Part shown: one piece after another, positions 37,506 through 51,100 of the stretch
Numbering within the stretch: the first letter of the stretch is position 1
How the letters are laid out: each line of letters begins with the position of its first letter
NCBI RefSeq assembly: GCF_042242105.1
Contig: NC_092035.1
Location: 5,414,977 to 5,478,976 of the forward strand
Reading direction: 5' to 3'
Origin: Pempheris klunzingeri
Taxonomy: Eukaryota; Chordata; Actinopteri; Acropomatiformes; Pempheridae
Length of the DNA stretch: 64,000 bases
Program-made: the position numbers and the translations under genes
The notes under the pieces: model-generated
The model's database searches: none
What the model was told of the DNA's origin: nothing
The model's input: the letters and a program-made list of their open reading frames with translations, nothing else

Positions 37506-38403
37506 CTAGGACATGACTCCGAATACGGGGTTGTGGCGGCAGATGCTCGGCCCGATCTCCTCGTAGTCCTTCTTGGTGTGGCACACTTGGTAAAACTCCG
37601 GCTGTCGAAACAGAAAAAAAAACAAAAAAAAGGGTCATTTCCCTTCACATGGATAACAGCATGCAAGCGTGCTCTGTCTAAACGCTGCGGGAGGGATGAT
37701 TATGTGTGGATGGAGAGGATGAAAACACTGCTTTTTGTACTCACAGTAGATGCCAGCATTGATCCTCCGAACCAGACAGCGTACCTCTGCATGTGATGAG
37801 TGATGACTTGGACGTCGATGGGCTTTGGCTGCAAACAGGAGAATGAAATCAATATTGAATGAAAAACAAAAACAAGCGCAGAAGAAAAGAAGCAAACTTT
37901 TGCGGTATTCAACATTTCAAATATTAACATGCAACTACATAAAATACTACTTTTATATAAAAGGGGCTTCAATAACACAGAGGACTTCATGGATTTCTCC
38001 AAGTTTCCTCAGCTTTTCACAGATCTATCTTCAGGGTGGTGGATTACTCGCTGTCCTCTTTCCTGTTTCCTCACCTTCAATTTGCCGCCGCTCAGCTCTT
38101 CGCTCATTTTCAGTCGTGCGTCCACGGTCCTCTTGAGGTCCCTCTGCAGGCGTCTGCCAAAGTCCCTGAACATGGTGGAGCCTCCGGAGAGCACGATGTT
38201 CTGTGGAAACAAGGAGGAGGGAGAGGTTGGCGCCGACGGGCACAGACAGACAGGTACAGACACCGCAGCAGCTGAGGAGGCGAGTGTTTCTGTACCTTGT
38301 ACAGCGGGCGTCTGACGTCGATGGGGCAGTTCTGGATGACCTCGTCCACCACCTCTGAGATCGGCTGGGTGAAGTCCGGGTTGGCAAACTACACAAGACC
38401 AAA

Positions 38404-38434
<31 letters not shown>

Positions 38435-41400
38435 TGAGATTGTCGACTGTTTTGTCAGCCGAGTGAAAATGTTGTGTAATCGAAAAGTGCTTATTTTACC
38501 TCAGGGTGGAAGAAGATCTCAGGCCCCAGGAAGCGCTCGTAGCCAACGTCGATGGTGAACTCCTTCTTGCTGATGGAGTTGATGCCCGTGTACTGTTTGA
38601 TCCACTTGGAGCCGTCTGTGTCATACTTGTTAAACTCCTTGACAAGGTCAGGGCAGACGTAGCTAAACCGCTCCTGTAAAACAAAAGAAAGTACAGAACA
38701 ACTTTTAGAGGATTCTGCAACATAAAACCTGAGATTAAACACGCTTTGAATCCAGTGTTTGCTGGAGATGAACACCTTTCTGTTATAAGCTTGAAGTGAG
38801 CGATGTGACTGTCGCTATGCTGACCTCTTGTGGCCAAGCTGAGTAATGCGTGACAGGGACAGCACAGCGTGAACACTCACACAGCATCATCTGGTGACGG
38901 TATCACTTCCTTTTATGGGGGCTGTGTTTTTCTTTTTTGGGAAACAGGAACAAGATGTCCTGGCCACAACACACTGTTCTTTGATATTTGATCCTTTGTG
39001 GACTGAGCCACTCTTAGTAAAGTAAGATTTTTTTACTGGTAACCATCACACTGACCTTGACAGCTTTAGCCGTCTCCAGGGACTGTTCCGGAGGTATCCC
39101 CACCTCTCGTTCCCTCAGCAGCTGTTGGGTAAAGTACGTGATGTCTCGGCCAGCGATGGGGATGTGCTTGATGCAGCTGCCGATGACGTAGCCTTCAGCC
39201 TGGGACACAAACACGGGCCAGTTTAGGCTCGAGAATGAGGACGGGGGTAAGAAGATCATCCTGAAAAAGTGGCACTTACCACTGGGATGACGTGCGTGAC
39301 GCCGTCTCCGCTGTCGATCACAGTCCCCGTGAGGGTCCGTTCTCCCACCTGTCTGGATGTCCAGGAGGCAGCCAGCGCCAGGACAGCCTGACGCAGGAAG
39401 TCACTTGTTTAATTTGAATATTCAGCAAAGAGCAAGGTGAGACTGTCGCGGTCAGGACTCACTGTCTGACACTGGCTCAAATGGCTAAGGCATAAAACAA
39501 AAATCTTATAATTCAGATACTGAATGGCAACATTAACTATCAAGTGGAGGATTTAAATAGAGTGGAAATTTTAAAAAACTGAAGTGAAAGTGTTCATTTC
39601 CCCATTAGACCTCTGAATCACACTCAGTCTGAAGGCTCAAAAGACTCTAATCTAATTCTACAGCCCACAAGTCTGGTCCAGAATAGCTGCGAATTGTAGT
39701 TTTAGCTTTTAGTTCAGTCAGCCTTTTGTTTTCAGGACCCAGAAAAGGTTTTTCTACTTGACACTTTGGCTGGTGGACTTATAGACAAATACTGGTTGGT
39801 GGTTTGACGTTACTTTCGGGTGCTGGAATGTTTGGAAAAACTTACCTGAACGGCAATGTAGAGACCTGGGACGTTGAACGACTCGAACATGATCTCTGCT
39901 GTGTACTCTCTGTTTTCTGGGGTGTTGAGGGGAGGCTCTGTCTGGAGAGATAGAGGGGACACAGAAAACTGATGTGAAAATAGCAAGACTTTAATACTCT
40001 GATAGGAGAAGGGTTCCAAAAAAATGCAACAAAAAGGGACAAGATTGTACTCATTACTGAATCACTTTCCTATGTTTGGGAAATTTGGGGAAATTGGACA
40101 CGTTTCTAGGTGGAACAATCAGAAAGCCTGGACCAATCTTGACGTCTATTCATTAACTTATCTTAAATAGATCCAGGGTTTGTAGCCTCGGCTTAAAGCT
40201 GTAATTTCAGGGCACAACAAATCGAACAGGCTTCTTAAATGCAGCATCTGGCTCACGGCGAACCGTCAATACTGTAATAATGTGCCGTCGCCTCGGCTCG
40301 CTGCTGTTGGCGGAGGGGAAAATATGGAGACTGCAAGGCAAGCTGAATTCAGAACAAGTTTGCAGACGGGAAGAAAAGCAAGTTCTCTTCTCTCACCTCG
40401 TTTGTATTGATCACATCCTCCCATCAATCTTAAATGTTTTCAGTTGACATGGTGTCTAGATTTCATATCACTGAGCAGATGTTTGTTAATAAACACACGT
40501 AGCTCCGGTCTTACCAAAAGAAAGTAATGGTCTTCAGGTTCTGCCCGCAGGTACTTGAAGATGATCTGCTCCATGAATCTCTCCATCAGGTCCCAGTCCT
40601 CCACTATCCCGTGACGGATGGGCCACTGGAAGTGAAGAAGGCAAACAGTGCAAACGTCAGCCTCTTTTGGCACTCGGACAAAAGAGCGTCCCCGTCTGAC
40701 TCAGCTCAGCCTCCCCGTCTACCTTTGTCGCATATGACGGCTTGTCGATGGCCTCGTCCCCGATGAAGAAGTCCAGGTCGTCGACGCCCCTCATCATCCT
40801 CCGCTGGGCCTGGTCCCCGACCTTGGCTGATTCTTTGATTGCAATGCCTGGAGATGATCATACAAACACAACACAGATGTTCACTGGATGCAGACTCGCA
40901 TGATAAATCCACTGATGTTGTGAATTTAGGCAGAATTATCAACATGAGGATGTTTTAGTTACAATACATAAAGTTAGACAACAAGGCTGGCATCAAACTG
41001 AAGTACACTGAATGCATGGACTGATTTTTAATGTAGTAATTAACTGAGAGGCTCTCAAACAGGAGGAAGTAGTGCGTTTCCTGCTTTTTTCAGCTGTGAA
41101 TTAATATACAGTGTATTTACAATATATATATACAGACTATACATAGCATGAGGAATACACATTCATTAATGGGCGATAACTAAACTCAGTTAATGGAACA
41201 TTTCAGCTAAATTAGCCACAATTTCATTGAACCAAACTGGTGTTTCTGGTTATTTTCCAACATACTCACATGATGGGATGATGAACTGTGGCTCTGTGTT
41301 TCCTGCATAACCAAGCTTTGTGTACCTGAAACAAAGGATCCAAAGCACAATGAAAGCTTGAGTCACAGTCGCTGCCTTTTGGTTAAAATCTGCTGGAAAC

Positions 41401-41809
41401 TATACAAAAGTTGCGTGTATAAAGTGAGTAAGAGCTAAAACAATGTGGATAATATGCTTTCTGCTGTGAGGGCTGTCCAGGAAGTAACGTTAGCTTAGCC
41501 ACCCACAGCTAACTGCAGCGATAAAGCACTGTGTGAATAAAAGCATGCAAAAATAAACTATTCGTGCGCTCTGGTGTGCTAACTAGTAGCATTAACCTTC
41601 GCTTTAACAGACAACATAAGAATGAGCAAGTAAACAAATGCGGCTAAGCGACGTTAGCACCTTTTCAAGCTAAACAACGGGGCGTTAGCTGGAACTTTGA
41701 CAGCCGCTTATGTGGTCAATGAAAACCAGGCTAACGCTAACTAGCATTTTATTTGCGCTACTTACCCCGTGCCACAGTCGACAACACAAGCCGGTAGCCG
41801 ACCAGCCAT
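37506..41809 (-). CDS. actr3: Actin-related protein 3 (Arp2/3 complex subunit)
   Basis: Twelve coding exons, all with GT-AG junctions and matching phases: 41,766-41,809; 41,270-41,325; 40,723-40,847; 40,515-40,625; 39,846-39,941; 39,280-39,387; 39,056-39,199; 38,500-38,673; 38,296-38,388; 38,075-38,200; 37,745-37,828; 37,506-37,601. The total is exactly 418 aa, the vertebrate Arp3 length. The protein starts [15 protein letters not shown] (phosphate-1 loop, Asp11) and continues [23 protein letters not shown] at residues about 167-176 is the phosphate-2 loop, [17 protein letters not shown] from residue 319 is the adenosine motif, and the end is [10 protein letters not shown]. Arp3 binds ATP and, with Arp2, forms the template for branched actin filaments in the cytoplasm. 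The ATG has a strong context (A at -3, G at +4). Comparison with remembered mammalian sequences favours ACTR3 over ACTR3B. No disruption is seen. Confidence 0.97.
38409..38434. repeat. A26 homopolymer in actr3 intron 8
   Basis: An uninterrupted run of about 26 A (T on the coding strand) lies 20 bases upstream of exon 9, so on the gene's strand it forms part of the sequence entering intron 8. Confidence 0.9.
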
Positions 41810-41990
41810 GCTTGCTCTCCTTTAATCTGTCTACAGGTGAATACAGCAGGCCCCCGATGTGAACGGATATCTTGGTAGGAACTGATTTAAATCGCAGCAG
41901 CCTGAATGAATAGCAGTCACGGCCGATTCACGGAGCGCTTCCGGGTTCGGGCAGATTTCTTCTAAAGCAGAGTCAGCAGCTTGGAGGGTC
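41810..41990 (-). promoter_or_regulatory. actr3: actr3 5' UTR and proximal promoter
   Basis: Immediately upstream of the actr3 ATG. CTTCCGGG at 41,938-41,945, about 130 bases upstream, is an ETS/GABP-type site typical of TATA-less housekeeping promoters, and the surrounding sequence is CpG-rich. The start site is not determinable. The next gene on the right, lypd1, is on the same strand, so this is not a bidirectional promoter. Confidence 0.45.
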
Positions 41991-44900
41991 CAATGCTGCC
42001 CCTTAGTGGACAAAGGAGGGTACTGCAGCGGACTGTGGCGTTTAATTGTATTTTTTAGATAAAATGTTAAAAATAAAAATAAAAATAAGATTATTGCAGC
42101 ACACAAATATGTGTTCACGTTATCTAATTAATAGAAATACCGTACAGTTCAAACTACATCCTCCAAAGTGACCATAAGGCTTGATCTACTCCTCTCTAAC
42201 ACAGTTTCAACAAAATACTGAACATAGTTGCCTTCATGAAGGTTTTACTGCAGAGCTGTTACATTAAGATTTTACCTAGATGTATCTAATAAACTGGGGG
42301 CAGTTATTTAATAATAACAGATGCACTTAGTAGAAGTAAAATGTCCTTAATTCCTGATGAGTTCTGCGGTTATTTTACCAGGAAGATTCAGAGATTTGAA
42401 GATTTATCTGTTATTATTCATCATTAAGTCACATGCAGGGCGGCACACTCTTAAGGCTGTGCTAAAAATGAGTGTGCAATAAATACAAAGGAGTGGAATA
42501 AGAGTGAAGATAAGAAATTGAATTGATATAATATATGTATTGTGTGCAAATGTAAGACACAATTGAAATATATGTGCTGAGGTTACAATGTTGCAAGCCT
42601 TATGTAATTGTATGATTATTTCTCTTTTTACAGTGGTTTTCCATTGAACAAAAAAAATGGTAACCAACCTCATCTCACCATGCCGACTCCATCAGATGAT
42701 ATCAGTGATTTAAGTGCCATCAGAGGCCAGACAGAATGGTCTCCCCCTCCACGCCGAACTGCATGGAGGGCCACTGATAAAGACGATATATGAGCAAGCA
42801 GGAGCTTAAGGGGACTGATTCTGGCTCCAGAACACCTAACCACATTAGAGCGAATCGGAGGGCTGCAGAACATCGGCCCTTTGTCCTCAGGAGACTCATC
42901 ACTCACACAAGAGTCTCCTCACCACACCGACTCATAGAAAAGCCCTTGGCTCTGCTGCTTCTGATAGAAACAATCCTCCCCTCCTTGCCGTGGAGACGGG
43001 CCAGTTTGATGGAGACTCTCTATCAAGAACTCTAGTTGAAACGATTTTTTGCTGGTGCTGCGGCGCAGATTTGCCAGGAGCCCACTATCAAAGACAGCCG
43101 TTCCTTTTACATCACTGAGATGAATGGGGGGAAAAACACAAACAGTGTCTTTGGCCCTCTCTTTTAATGGAACTGAGCACCAACATCATCTCATGATCAT
43201 TGTAAAACACTATGGTCCTAATACGAAAGAACTTTATTTATAATGCTTCTATCTGGAAGAGTCAACAAAGAGCTTCACTGAGGGGGAATAAAAGCAAGTA
43301 AAACATTACATTGAGAGATAAAGACATAATAATATAATATAGCAGAAACTATACAATTCCATTTCATCTCATCTAATCCTGGTGCTCCAGACGTCTGAAT
43401 CACAGCCCACAGCTCAGGTTTTTCAAATAATTAGTGTGGTTCTGTGCTCATTAAAGTGAGACTGTGTAACTTTTACACGATGGAAAAAACACACTCTTCT
43501 TCGTACAAACACTGGGTATAAAACTAAAAAGGTAAACACATTCAGGGTTATCTCTGTTTGCAGATTTCATGGCATTTTAGCTCATGACCCTTGTTTCTCA
43601 CCTGTGGCCACAGTAGTTCCTGCTCAGGAAAGGTCCCCTGTGCTAACTTTAACTCCTCCCAGCACTGCACTTGTGACTTTGGCTGACATGAACACAATGT
43701 CACACCGAATGAATGATAAACACACTCATCCTCTGTGACGGGGATGTCAGCAAACTGCCTAAACCCTAAATCCAGAAGGTGGCTTTGATATCTCTGTGAG
43801 TTTAACTAACACTAAATGAAAACTTGTGACAAATTCTTGATGTCAGTCTTGGATTTTAATATTTCACACATTAGAAAAAAAGCAAAAAAAAAAAAAAAAC
43901 ACTGACACAAGACTTTACATTCCTGCGTGTCACAGTTTTGAATACTAGAGGGCACCATTGCTCTCATTTTTAAGAATCAACAGAAACCTCTGGGCCTTAC
44001 GAACCATTATGGGCCAGTCTCTGACAGTAATAACATGCAAAAGGAGCTGACTTCTCTCACGCAGTTCAACCCTACGTTTTTACATAGCATCTATTCAAAT
44101 ATCCCTCCTGGAACGACCATTCATCGAGACAGTGCTCTTCTATTTCACCATTTTGTTTTTGTTTTTTTGCAGGGGTGCAGCGTATTTAATACTTGTCTGA
44201 TGCTTGTTAACTTCCCCACAGCTGCAGATTAATTTCCCCTTCGCACCGCTGTAATTTTTAATTGTGTTTACTTTTCTTTAGTGGTCCTACTTATTGGAGA
44301 TAAGATTTGTGTTACAGCACTAAAGTGGATTGGAATGAAAATAAGGTCTTGGTGAAGTACCTTGTATTGGGATGACTGCTAAGTAATCAGATTTGGGATA
44401 ATTGTTGAAGCTGCGCATGCGTTCCTCAGGCTTCATACATCTAATGGAACTTGAAATTTAACAGAATTTCATATTCATTTAGCCATTTAATCAAGAGCAA
44501 AAATAGATGGATTGATGCGTGGGTTAAGACATTTGACTCATGAATAATTGCTAGTGAGAATAAACAAGATTAGATGCATTTAAGTGGACTAGCTTTGATT
44601 CACTGCCAATATACACAATATACAGTATCTGCTGTATATAGCTGAACTAAGGGTAAGTGATTCTCTGGAGGTTTTTGATCTTGCTGTCCCCTGTCCGTCT
44701 GAAACAATCCCCACCCACACCAAAATAGATGAATTCTCCCTCATTTCTGATACTCTTAGCCTACACAGTAAACAGAGTAGATGAGTTGAGGTCCCTCATC
44801 AACTGAAGTATTTCCACTGCTGGAGCCCTAATATGACTGTGTTTGCGCACACTCATTAGAGCAAGGCAGAGGTGGGCCTTATTATTTTTAATAATCTCCT

Positions 44901-46440
44901 GTTTTTGCTGCTTCTTAATCCCGGGAGATCTGCAGTCGGCATTTCCCCTCTGTGATCGTCAGTCCTGACTCCTTCCACCTCCTCCTCCTCCTCCCGTCTT
45001 CAGCCTTAATGATGCTCTGTCACACAGGCACGACCTCCCACTGTAGGCGGCCTTCGCTGCTAATGGACCCAAAGTTTTAAGCCGCAATCCACACCACTGT
45101 CGTTCAACTCCATCATTTAAAAACACCAAAGACATTTAATATCCCTGTGGTGACGTGATGATCTTCCCCTTGCAAAACGATGGTACATTTTCACTGTGGA
45201 CTGCAGGACTCATCCAGTGGGAGCTGCTCTATTGTGTCGCTAACAATGCACCGCTGCATTGTCAGGCACATAATTGAAAATGGTTACTTGGAAACAATAT
45301 TGTGGCACTTGCAAGTCAATCATAGCCACAACTGGACTGTCAGTTTTCATCCAGCTCTTTAAAATTGCCCGGAGAATCATTCCAGCGGTCTGGAGTTTGT
45401 GTGTTTTTGCTGGGACCTTAGTAGAGTATCACATACTGATGCACTTGAGCCATTTTAAAACAGATGTAATACAAAGTGGATTGTGTCTGATCTGTATTCT
45501 CTGCCCAGTGTCACAAAACCAAATCTTCTGTTATATGGCTTCTATCAGTTTTAGTTTGACAGCGCACATTAAGAAAATGTTTGCATGTAACTGAAACACT
45601 TTCAATAATGAATAAATCGTAGGAAAAAGAAATGGCGGAATTGTTAAAATGCATGTGCACGCTCGCTTTGAAAACCGCAGAGGTTGCACAATGCACAAAA
45701 TAATCAATAGATTGGTAATTGAGTGACGGTAGCTAGCGTGCTGAAATGTGGCTAATTTAATAAAGCACTGGCTCCACGTCGTTCTAAGCCTGGCTGCGTG
45801 AAGGTTAAATTCACAGAGAGCATTTAGGCCCAAATAACCTCCCGCCAGCAGTCCTGTGTTTCATTTCCCAGAGAGTCAAATAAAGTCATCCCCTCCCTTC
45901 GAACCCCCCAAAGTTCTTACACATGGTGGTTGTTGCAATGAAAATGCTAGAACTTCTTCTATGTAGATGTCTTATGATTGAAGAAGATTTCTTGGTTTTA
46001 TCACAAAGGAAAAGCTCCAGTCTTTGAATCTATTTCATTGACTTTACTGGTCCTATAGCTCCTAATAATCTCTTACAAAAGAACCATTATGGAGCTGTAA
46101 ATTCACCTAATTTGGCACTAATTACTGTATTGGGAAAATGGAGACAGTGCTCATTGTGATACGACCAATTAATTAATTCAAATAACCCAGAGACTATTTA
46201 AGTTGGCGCATGGCAAGTCAGCAAAACATGTTCTAGTTTTGATATTTGGGAAGCATGTGTGTTTTCAATACTAACTGTAGTCGCTCTGGATGCAAAAATA
46301 ATCTCTTAAATGAAGTTAAACGTCAGAGGGTAAAACAGTAGGATGTTCAACACAAGCTGCAGTGAAGCAGACGATGCCTGAGCTCCACCCACTGTCTGAA
46401 AACGCTCCGTCTAGTCACTCATCAGGTCGGTTTTTCTGCA
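41991..46440. other. Intergenic stretch between actr3 and lypd1
   Basis: No coding exon is supported. Blocks 42,620-43,260 and 44,340-44,600 look like candidate conserved elements: complex, non-repetitive, with TAAT-type cores. An A-run occurs near 43,886-43,900. No GPR39-like receptor exon was found, although mammalian GPR39 overlaps the LYPD1 region. Confidence 0.45.
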
Positions 46441-46443
46441 ACA

Positions 46444-46449
46444 TTTATT
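46444..46449 (-). terminator. lypd1: Candidate poly(A) signal for lypd1
   Basis: AATAAA on the minus strand, about 1.74 kb past the lypd1 stop. The 46,450-48,189 interval has no other gene and would be the 3' UTR if this signal is used. Other hexamer variants could serve. Confidence 0.3.
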
Positions 46450-48013
46450 TACATCACATATCAGCAGAATACAGTGTCACTCTTCACAGAAGACCAGTCA
46501 AAAACTGCCATGAATATTTATCGGATGGTCCGTCTCTTTTTTTTTGTTTCCAGATCTGTCACATAATTCTCTAAAATAAGTCATGTGATATCAATCACCA
46601 TACAACATTTTGTTTGATAATATGAAAACAATCTCGTAATAATGTGAAAACAACATCTAATCGATGCGGTAGCTCAGTGCTCTGCTCTGGACCGTTAATA
46701 CCTGCATGTGTGACGTTAACGTGCAGTTAGAGAATGTCTGCATTGTTGCCGTCAACACTACATTCACTACATATAAAGAGAATACTGTACAGATCACAGC
46801 TTAATGTAACAAATAAATAGGCAAATAAATCATTTGGAGGGAAATATAAACCTGAAATTTTCACAAAATGCCCACCTAGACATGGAAATAACAGGGATAC
46901 ATAAATTAAATCAAATTTCCTTTTGTTAGATTATAAAATGCAGTATTTGGCATTGGCTACATGCAAAACTAGCTTTGATTTGGGCATTTGCTCTAAATAA
47001 ATATAAACTTAAAGGGAAATAAGGCTGATATCACCCTGAAGCATTTCTCTAGAGAGAATGTATTTGTGCTTATAGCTTGTTGTTATACTACTATGTCTAT
47101 GTAATAGAAATTTTGTTTAGCTCTCAGACAGTTCAAGATCTCATTTCACAAAGGCATATATGGAACATCTATGTCTAATTAATGAATCTAATCAGCTTCT
47201 TGTATGACAGTCAGATTTGGAATAGAATAAGCAGTAACACCAACCGGCTTTCAAAAACCATTTCAGCATCTTCCATAGTCCGAATGGTGAAATGTCAATT
47301 AATACTGTACGACAGTGGAAAATATGCGTATATGTGAGAGATAGTATGCTGCAAGAACCCTCCAAATTCAATTCTTATTTGCCTGAATCAAAGTGCCTTC
47401 TTCATCATAACACATACAGAACAGAAGTGCATTTTGGGTTCCTAATATCTGCTCTGTTGAAATCAATTCAAAATATGTTCTGAGCAGCAGCGACGACAGC
47501 GCGAATAAGAAAGAGAACAAACAGTGCTGTTTTAAACCGCCAATCAACTAAAGCTCACAAAATAAAAGCTTAAAAAAAACATCATTTCCCACAATGACTT
47601 CTACCTGCACCTTTTACAGCATGTAATAAACAGAAAACAACTTCAGAGCAGGTTCCTCACAAAACGCTCCACTTCACAGAAAGCAAAGAAACGGAGAGAT
47701 GCCTCGGCTGCAGACTGGGTGCTCCTCCTATTGCAACAACAGAAATAAATGATTCAGAGAGCGCGGTATGCTTCCCTTTCTCCACTTTTCCAGCGTCGTT
47801 CTCAGTGATTATGGTGTTATATCGATCAGATTAACAATTTGTTCATGGCGCTTAGAGGACACAAAAGCCAGTGTTGGTGTCCACATCTGCTCCTTCAGTG
47901 TGCCACAGCAGTGATCGCAGGTTCAAGGTGAACCTGTGACAACAAAAGCACAGACAGATGTGTTCATTCAGCCTTTAAAATAACATGTGTGAGGTTTGTG
48001 TCCTTCTCCAAGG

Positions 48014-48090
48014 TACACTACATGACCAAAATGATGTGGACGCCCCACACGTGATTGTCAAACATCTCCTTACATTAATCATTAAACCTA
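48014..48090. mobile_element. Tc1-like terminal fragment in the lypd1 3' UTR region
   Basis: TACACTACATGACCAAAATG followed by ATGTGGACGCC resembles the terminus of the same broad Tc1-like group as the remnant at 18,840. Only the end is present. It lies 100-176 bases past the lypd1 stop, so it is probably transcribed as part of the 3' UTR. Confidence 0.55.
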
Positions 48091-48189
48091 AGAGGGCAGT
48101 GTGAACCAACAAAGTGAGGTTTCTTATTTTTCTGTGGTTTGGATGAAAGAAAACAAACTGTACAGCAGAGACGTGATGGGATACTCGGT

Positions 48190-51100
48190 CTACGTCACAG
48201 GGAGGAGCGTCAGCAGCGGCAGGAGGAAGATCAGGAAGAGGAGAAGTGGCCGGGTCGTCCGCGGGCTGGATATCGCCGCCGAAGGGATGGGGCGCTTCCT
48301 CCTGGGCCCGTTGCAGAGCGGGGTGTTGCAGCAGGAGATGCAGACCGAGTTCAGCCTGCCGGTGCAGAACTGCTGGTAACCAGAGGAGGCGATGAGGCAA
48401 GCCCCGGAGGAGGCACACGACTTCCGATAATGTATTCCTACAAAAAAAACAAAAAAAAAAACAAACATTTTTAAGTGACAGTAGAGTGACCAGTCATCCA
48501 GCAGTCACATTTTAGATATGTTGCAAAATATAACATCAGACTGAAAAGAACAGTGTTTTATTCTTCCCCTGGTGTAATTAGATTGCTTGGACGGAAGATG
48601 CGACATATAAGAGCCTTGAGTTATTGCATTAAAGGACTATGGTCTTATTGACTTGCTGTCTGCTTTTATCGACTGCTGTTTGTCAGTGTGGTAGAAGTTA
48701 CTTGTATACTTGTATGAAGGACAAAAAGTCATATTCTGCAGTGCTGTAACTTTTTATTGCCCTCCAGAGGTACTGACTCTCTTATCAAGTGATGTTTCGC
48801 CGCCTGGTGTTAGTTGTAATGTACTTCTATGGTATGTTATAGCTGGTGTTTTATCATTTACGTGGTGCTCTTATTGTGTTATTTATCTTGTGTTTGCTGT
48901 TGTCTGCAAATGACATTTCCCCTTCCTGGGCGAGAAGAATTTTGATTAAATCAAAGTCAGATCAATTACATTTTTGTAGGCTGGAATGTTCCATTATTTG
49001 GGAATGCTTTTTTATTGATGAAGGAGGAGAAATATGCACTGACATTTTTTTTCCTCTATGGTCTACTCTTCAGAAAGCATCTATTCAGCTATTGTGTTGG
49101 TCAAGGCACAGCATAGCATTGCACATTCAGTATCTTACTAAGGACATCACACAAAGCTCGATAATGTGTCCAACCATCAAGGTGTCCTTCACAAACACTA
49201 CACTTCACCTCAAGCTCTTTTTGCACTTTGGCATCAGACTTTCCTGAACGTACAATTACCTTGGCCTTACTGGATGCTTTGGATGCTCTGAAAAACACGT
49301 CATTTAATTGCAATTATAATTCAGTTACAATTATCAAAACAAAAGCACCTAATTTTTAGCTGGAAACCAGTGAATTTAGCTTTGATTGATAGTTCAATTG
49401 TTCCATCCGGCATTAGCTTACATATTCATACTTTCAAGAGAAAGAGTTGCTTTTTATTTATTTTTATTTTACCTTTATTTAACCAGGAAGTCCCATTGAG
49501 ATCAGAAATCTCAGACCTGGCCTTGGTAGCAGCCATACAAAATTCAAAAGCCAGATACATGATACACAAATACATGACACACAAATAGATGTTTATGGAT
49601 GTGGGCCACATAACCCAGAGTCCAGCCCTGACACAAGAAACCTTTTGGGCGTACGCGCCAAGCAAGCAATTCTCATTGGACTGAAGAGGCATCGTCTTTG
49701 CCTTCGGTGTCCAGTTCATATAACACATCCAGGATGTTAGCGGATGGGACATGGACCAAATAAATCTTTTCCAAAGATGGTCTCTGTCATTTTAAGTAGT
49801 TCTTGTCACGTCGATGTTTGCTCAGGTGTGAAAGGAGCTGAAACAGCCATCTCTAACCTGCGATTGGGTCATGTGGGGGCGAATTTGGAGCCTCATTCAG
49901 TCTTTAGCCCTTATCACTATTGTGCAAGATGGCAGCGGACGTATCCTGGATACTTTGGCTTCATTTTTGTACAGTGAGAAGAAGTGGAGACACTTTATAT
50001 GCAGTCTATGGCTCCTACTACACAGTGCAATGTGCTCGTACAAACAGGGCTTTTAACCCCATAAATTAATCTAGTCTAGTTAGTACATCATGTGTCTTGG
50101 ACTTGGGAGTAACACTCAGTTTCTACCATACACCTCTTGTGTTTTTGGTTTTGGAAATTCTAAAGACAACACTCTCCAAACTCTTTAGCAAATGGTTAAG
50201 TCGGCGTCCTATTTTATTTTCGGTGAAACTGATCTAATGTTGTGTCACTGGCAGCTGAAGGAAAGTCTCTCTTGCCTGACGAATGGGTTGAATAACATGG
50301 CCCAGCGAGATAGTGTTTGCCAGGATTTTGAAGTGACACAGCAACGCAACACCGATACCAACATAAAAAAACAATAGAAGGCCTTTCATTTGTTTGCGTA
50401 GGCTAATATTTATGCGTAGGTTTTAACACTGCATGGAAAATCTGATGTGTTACACCAGTCCGATGCTCTGTCTGCAAGACTGTGCTTTCTGTAGCACAGC
50501 GAATCCATCCACACATCAATCAATGCTCCTCTCTCCGTCTTTGAAGCAGAGAAGAAAATAACAGATAACAATGTCTATTACACTGAAAATCACAGGAGAT
50601 TGTTTTGACCTGCTCAGCCTCTCCTGCTGGGTCAGACATGTGGGGATTAAAAGGTGTTCGGAGGGAGTAGTTGGGTGTTTTCAGTTTTATTTGCCATGCC
50701 AACAAGGGTGGGAAGATTTAGCAGATTTAATGTGTCTTTTAAGTGGGCAGTGAAGCATGAATCGATATAAATGTCACGTTATAGTCACGACTGATCCCAG
50801 GTGAGACGGCATTTATGCTAGCCTTTTCTCAGCCTTGTTGTGCATCAACAGAGATGCAAGTGCGCAGTGCCTTAATAATGTTGCCTCCCCTCATCCCAAT
50901 GGCAAAGAAATAAAACTTAATGCTCAGAGGTACGCTGCCTCCGAGCGTTGTGTCCGGTCCGTCTCGGGTTTCCAGACAGTCACCTTTCTTCTACAAATAA
51001 ATAGGAACTCTAGCTTTCTACCTGGGTACTTTAGGCTCACCCTGCCTGTGCACTCACATCCTCAGCTATCAATCTTCATTGACTCTGTCCTGGATCAGGG

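Noticed and set aside
37338-37796. 152-codon plus-strand open frame
   Set aside because: Antisense shadow of the last two actr3 exons; constraint on the actr3 strand explains the openness.
42608-42793. Short plus-strand frame with PTPSDDISDLS peptide as a gene
   Set aside because: Only 61 codons, no splice evidence or family; kept only as a non-coding observation.
41991-48000. Search for a GPR39 receptor gene near lypd1
   Set aside because: No frame with seven-helix or class A receptor motifs was found on either strand.
48139-48474. Plus-strand frame of 111 codons
   Set aside because: Antisense shadow of lypd1 exon 3.
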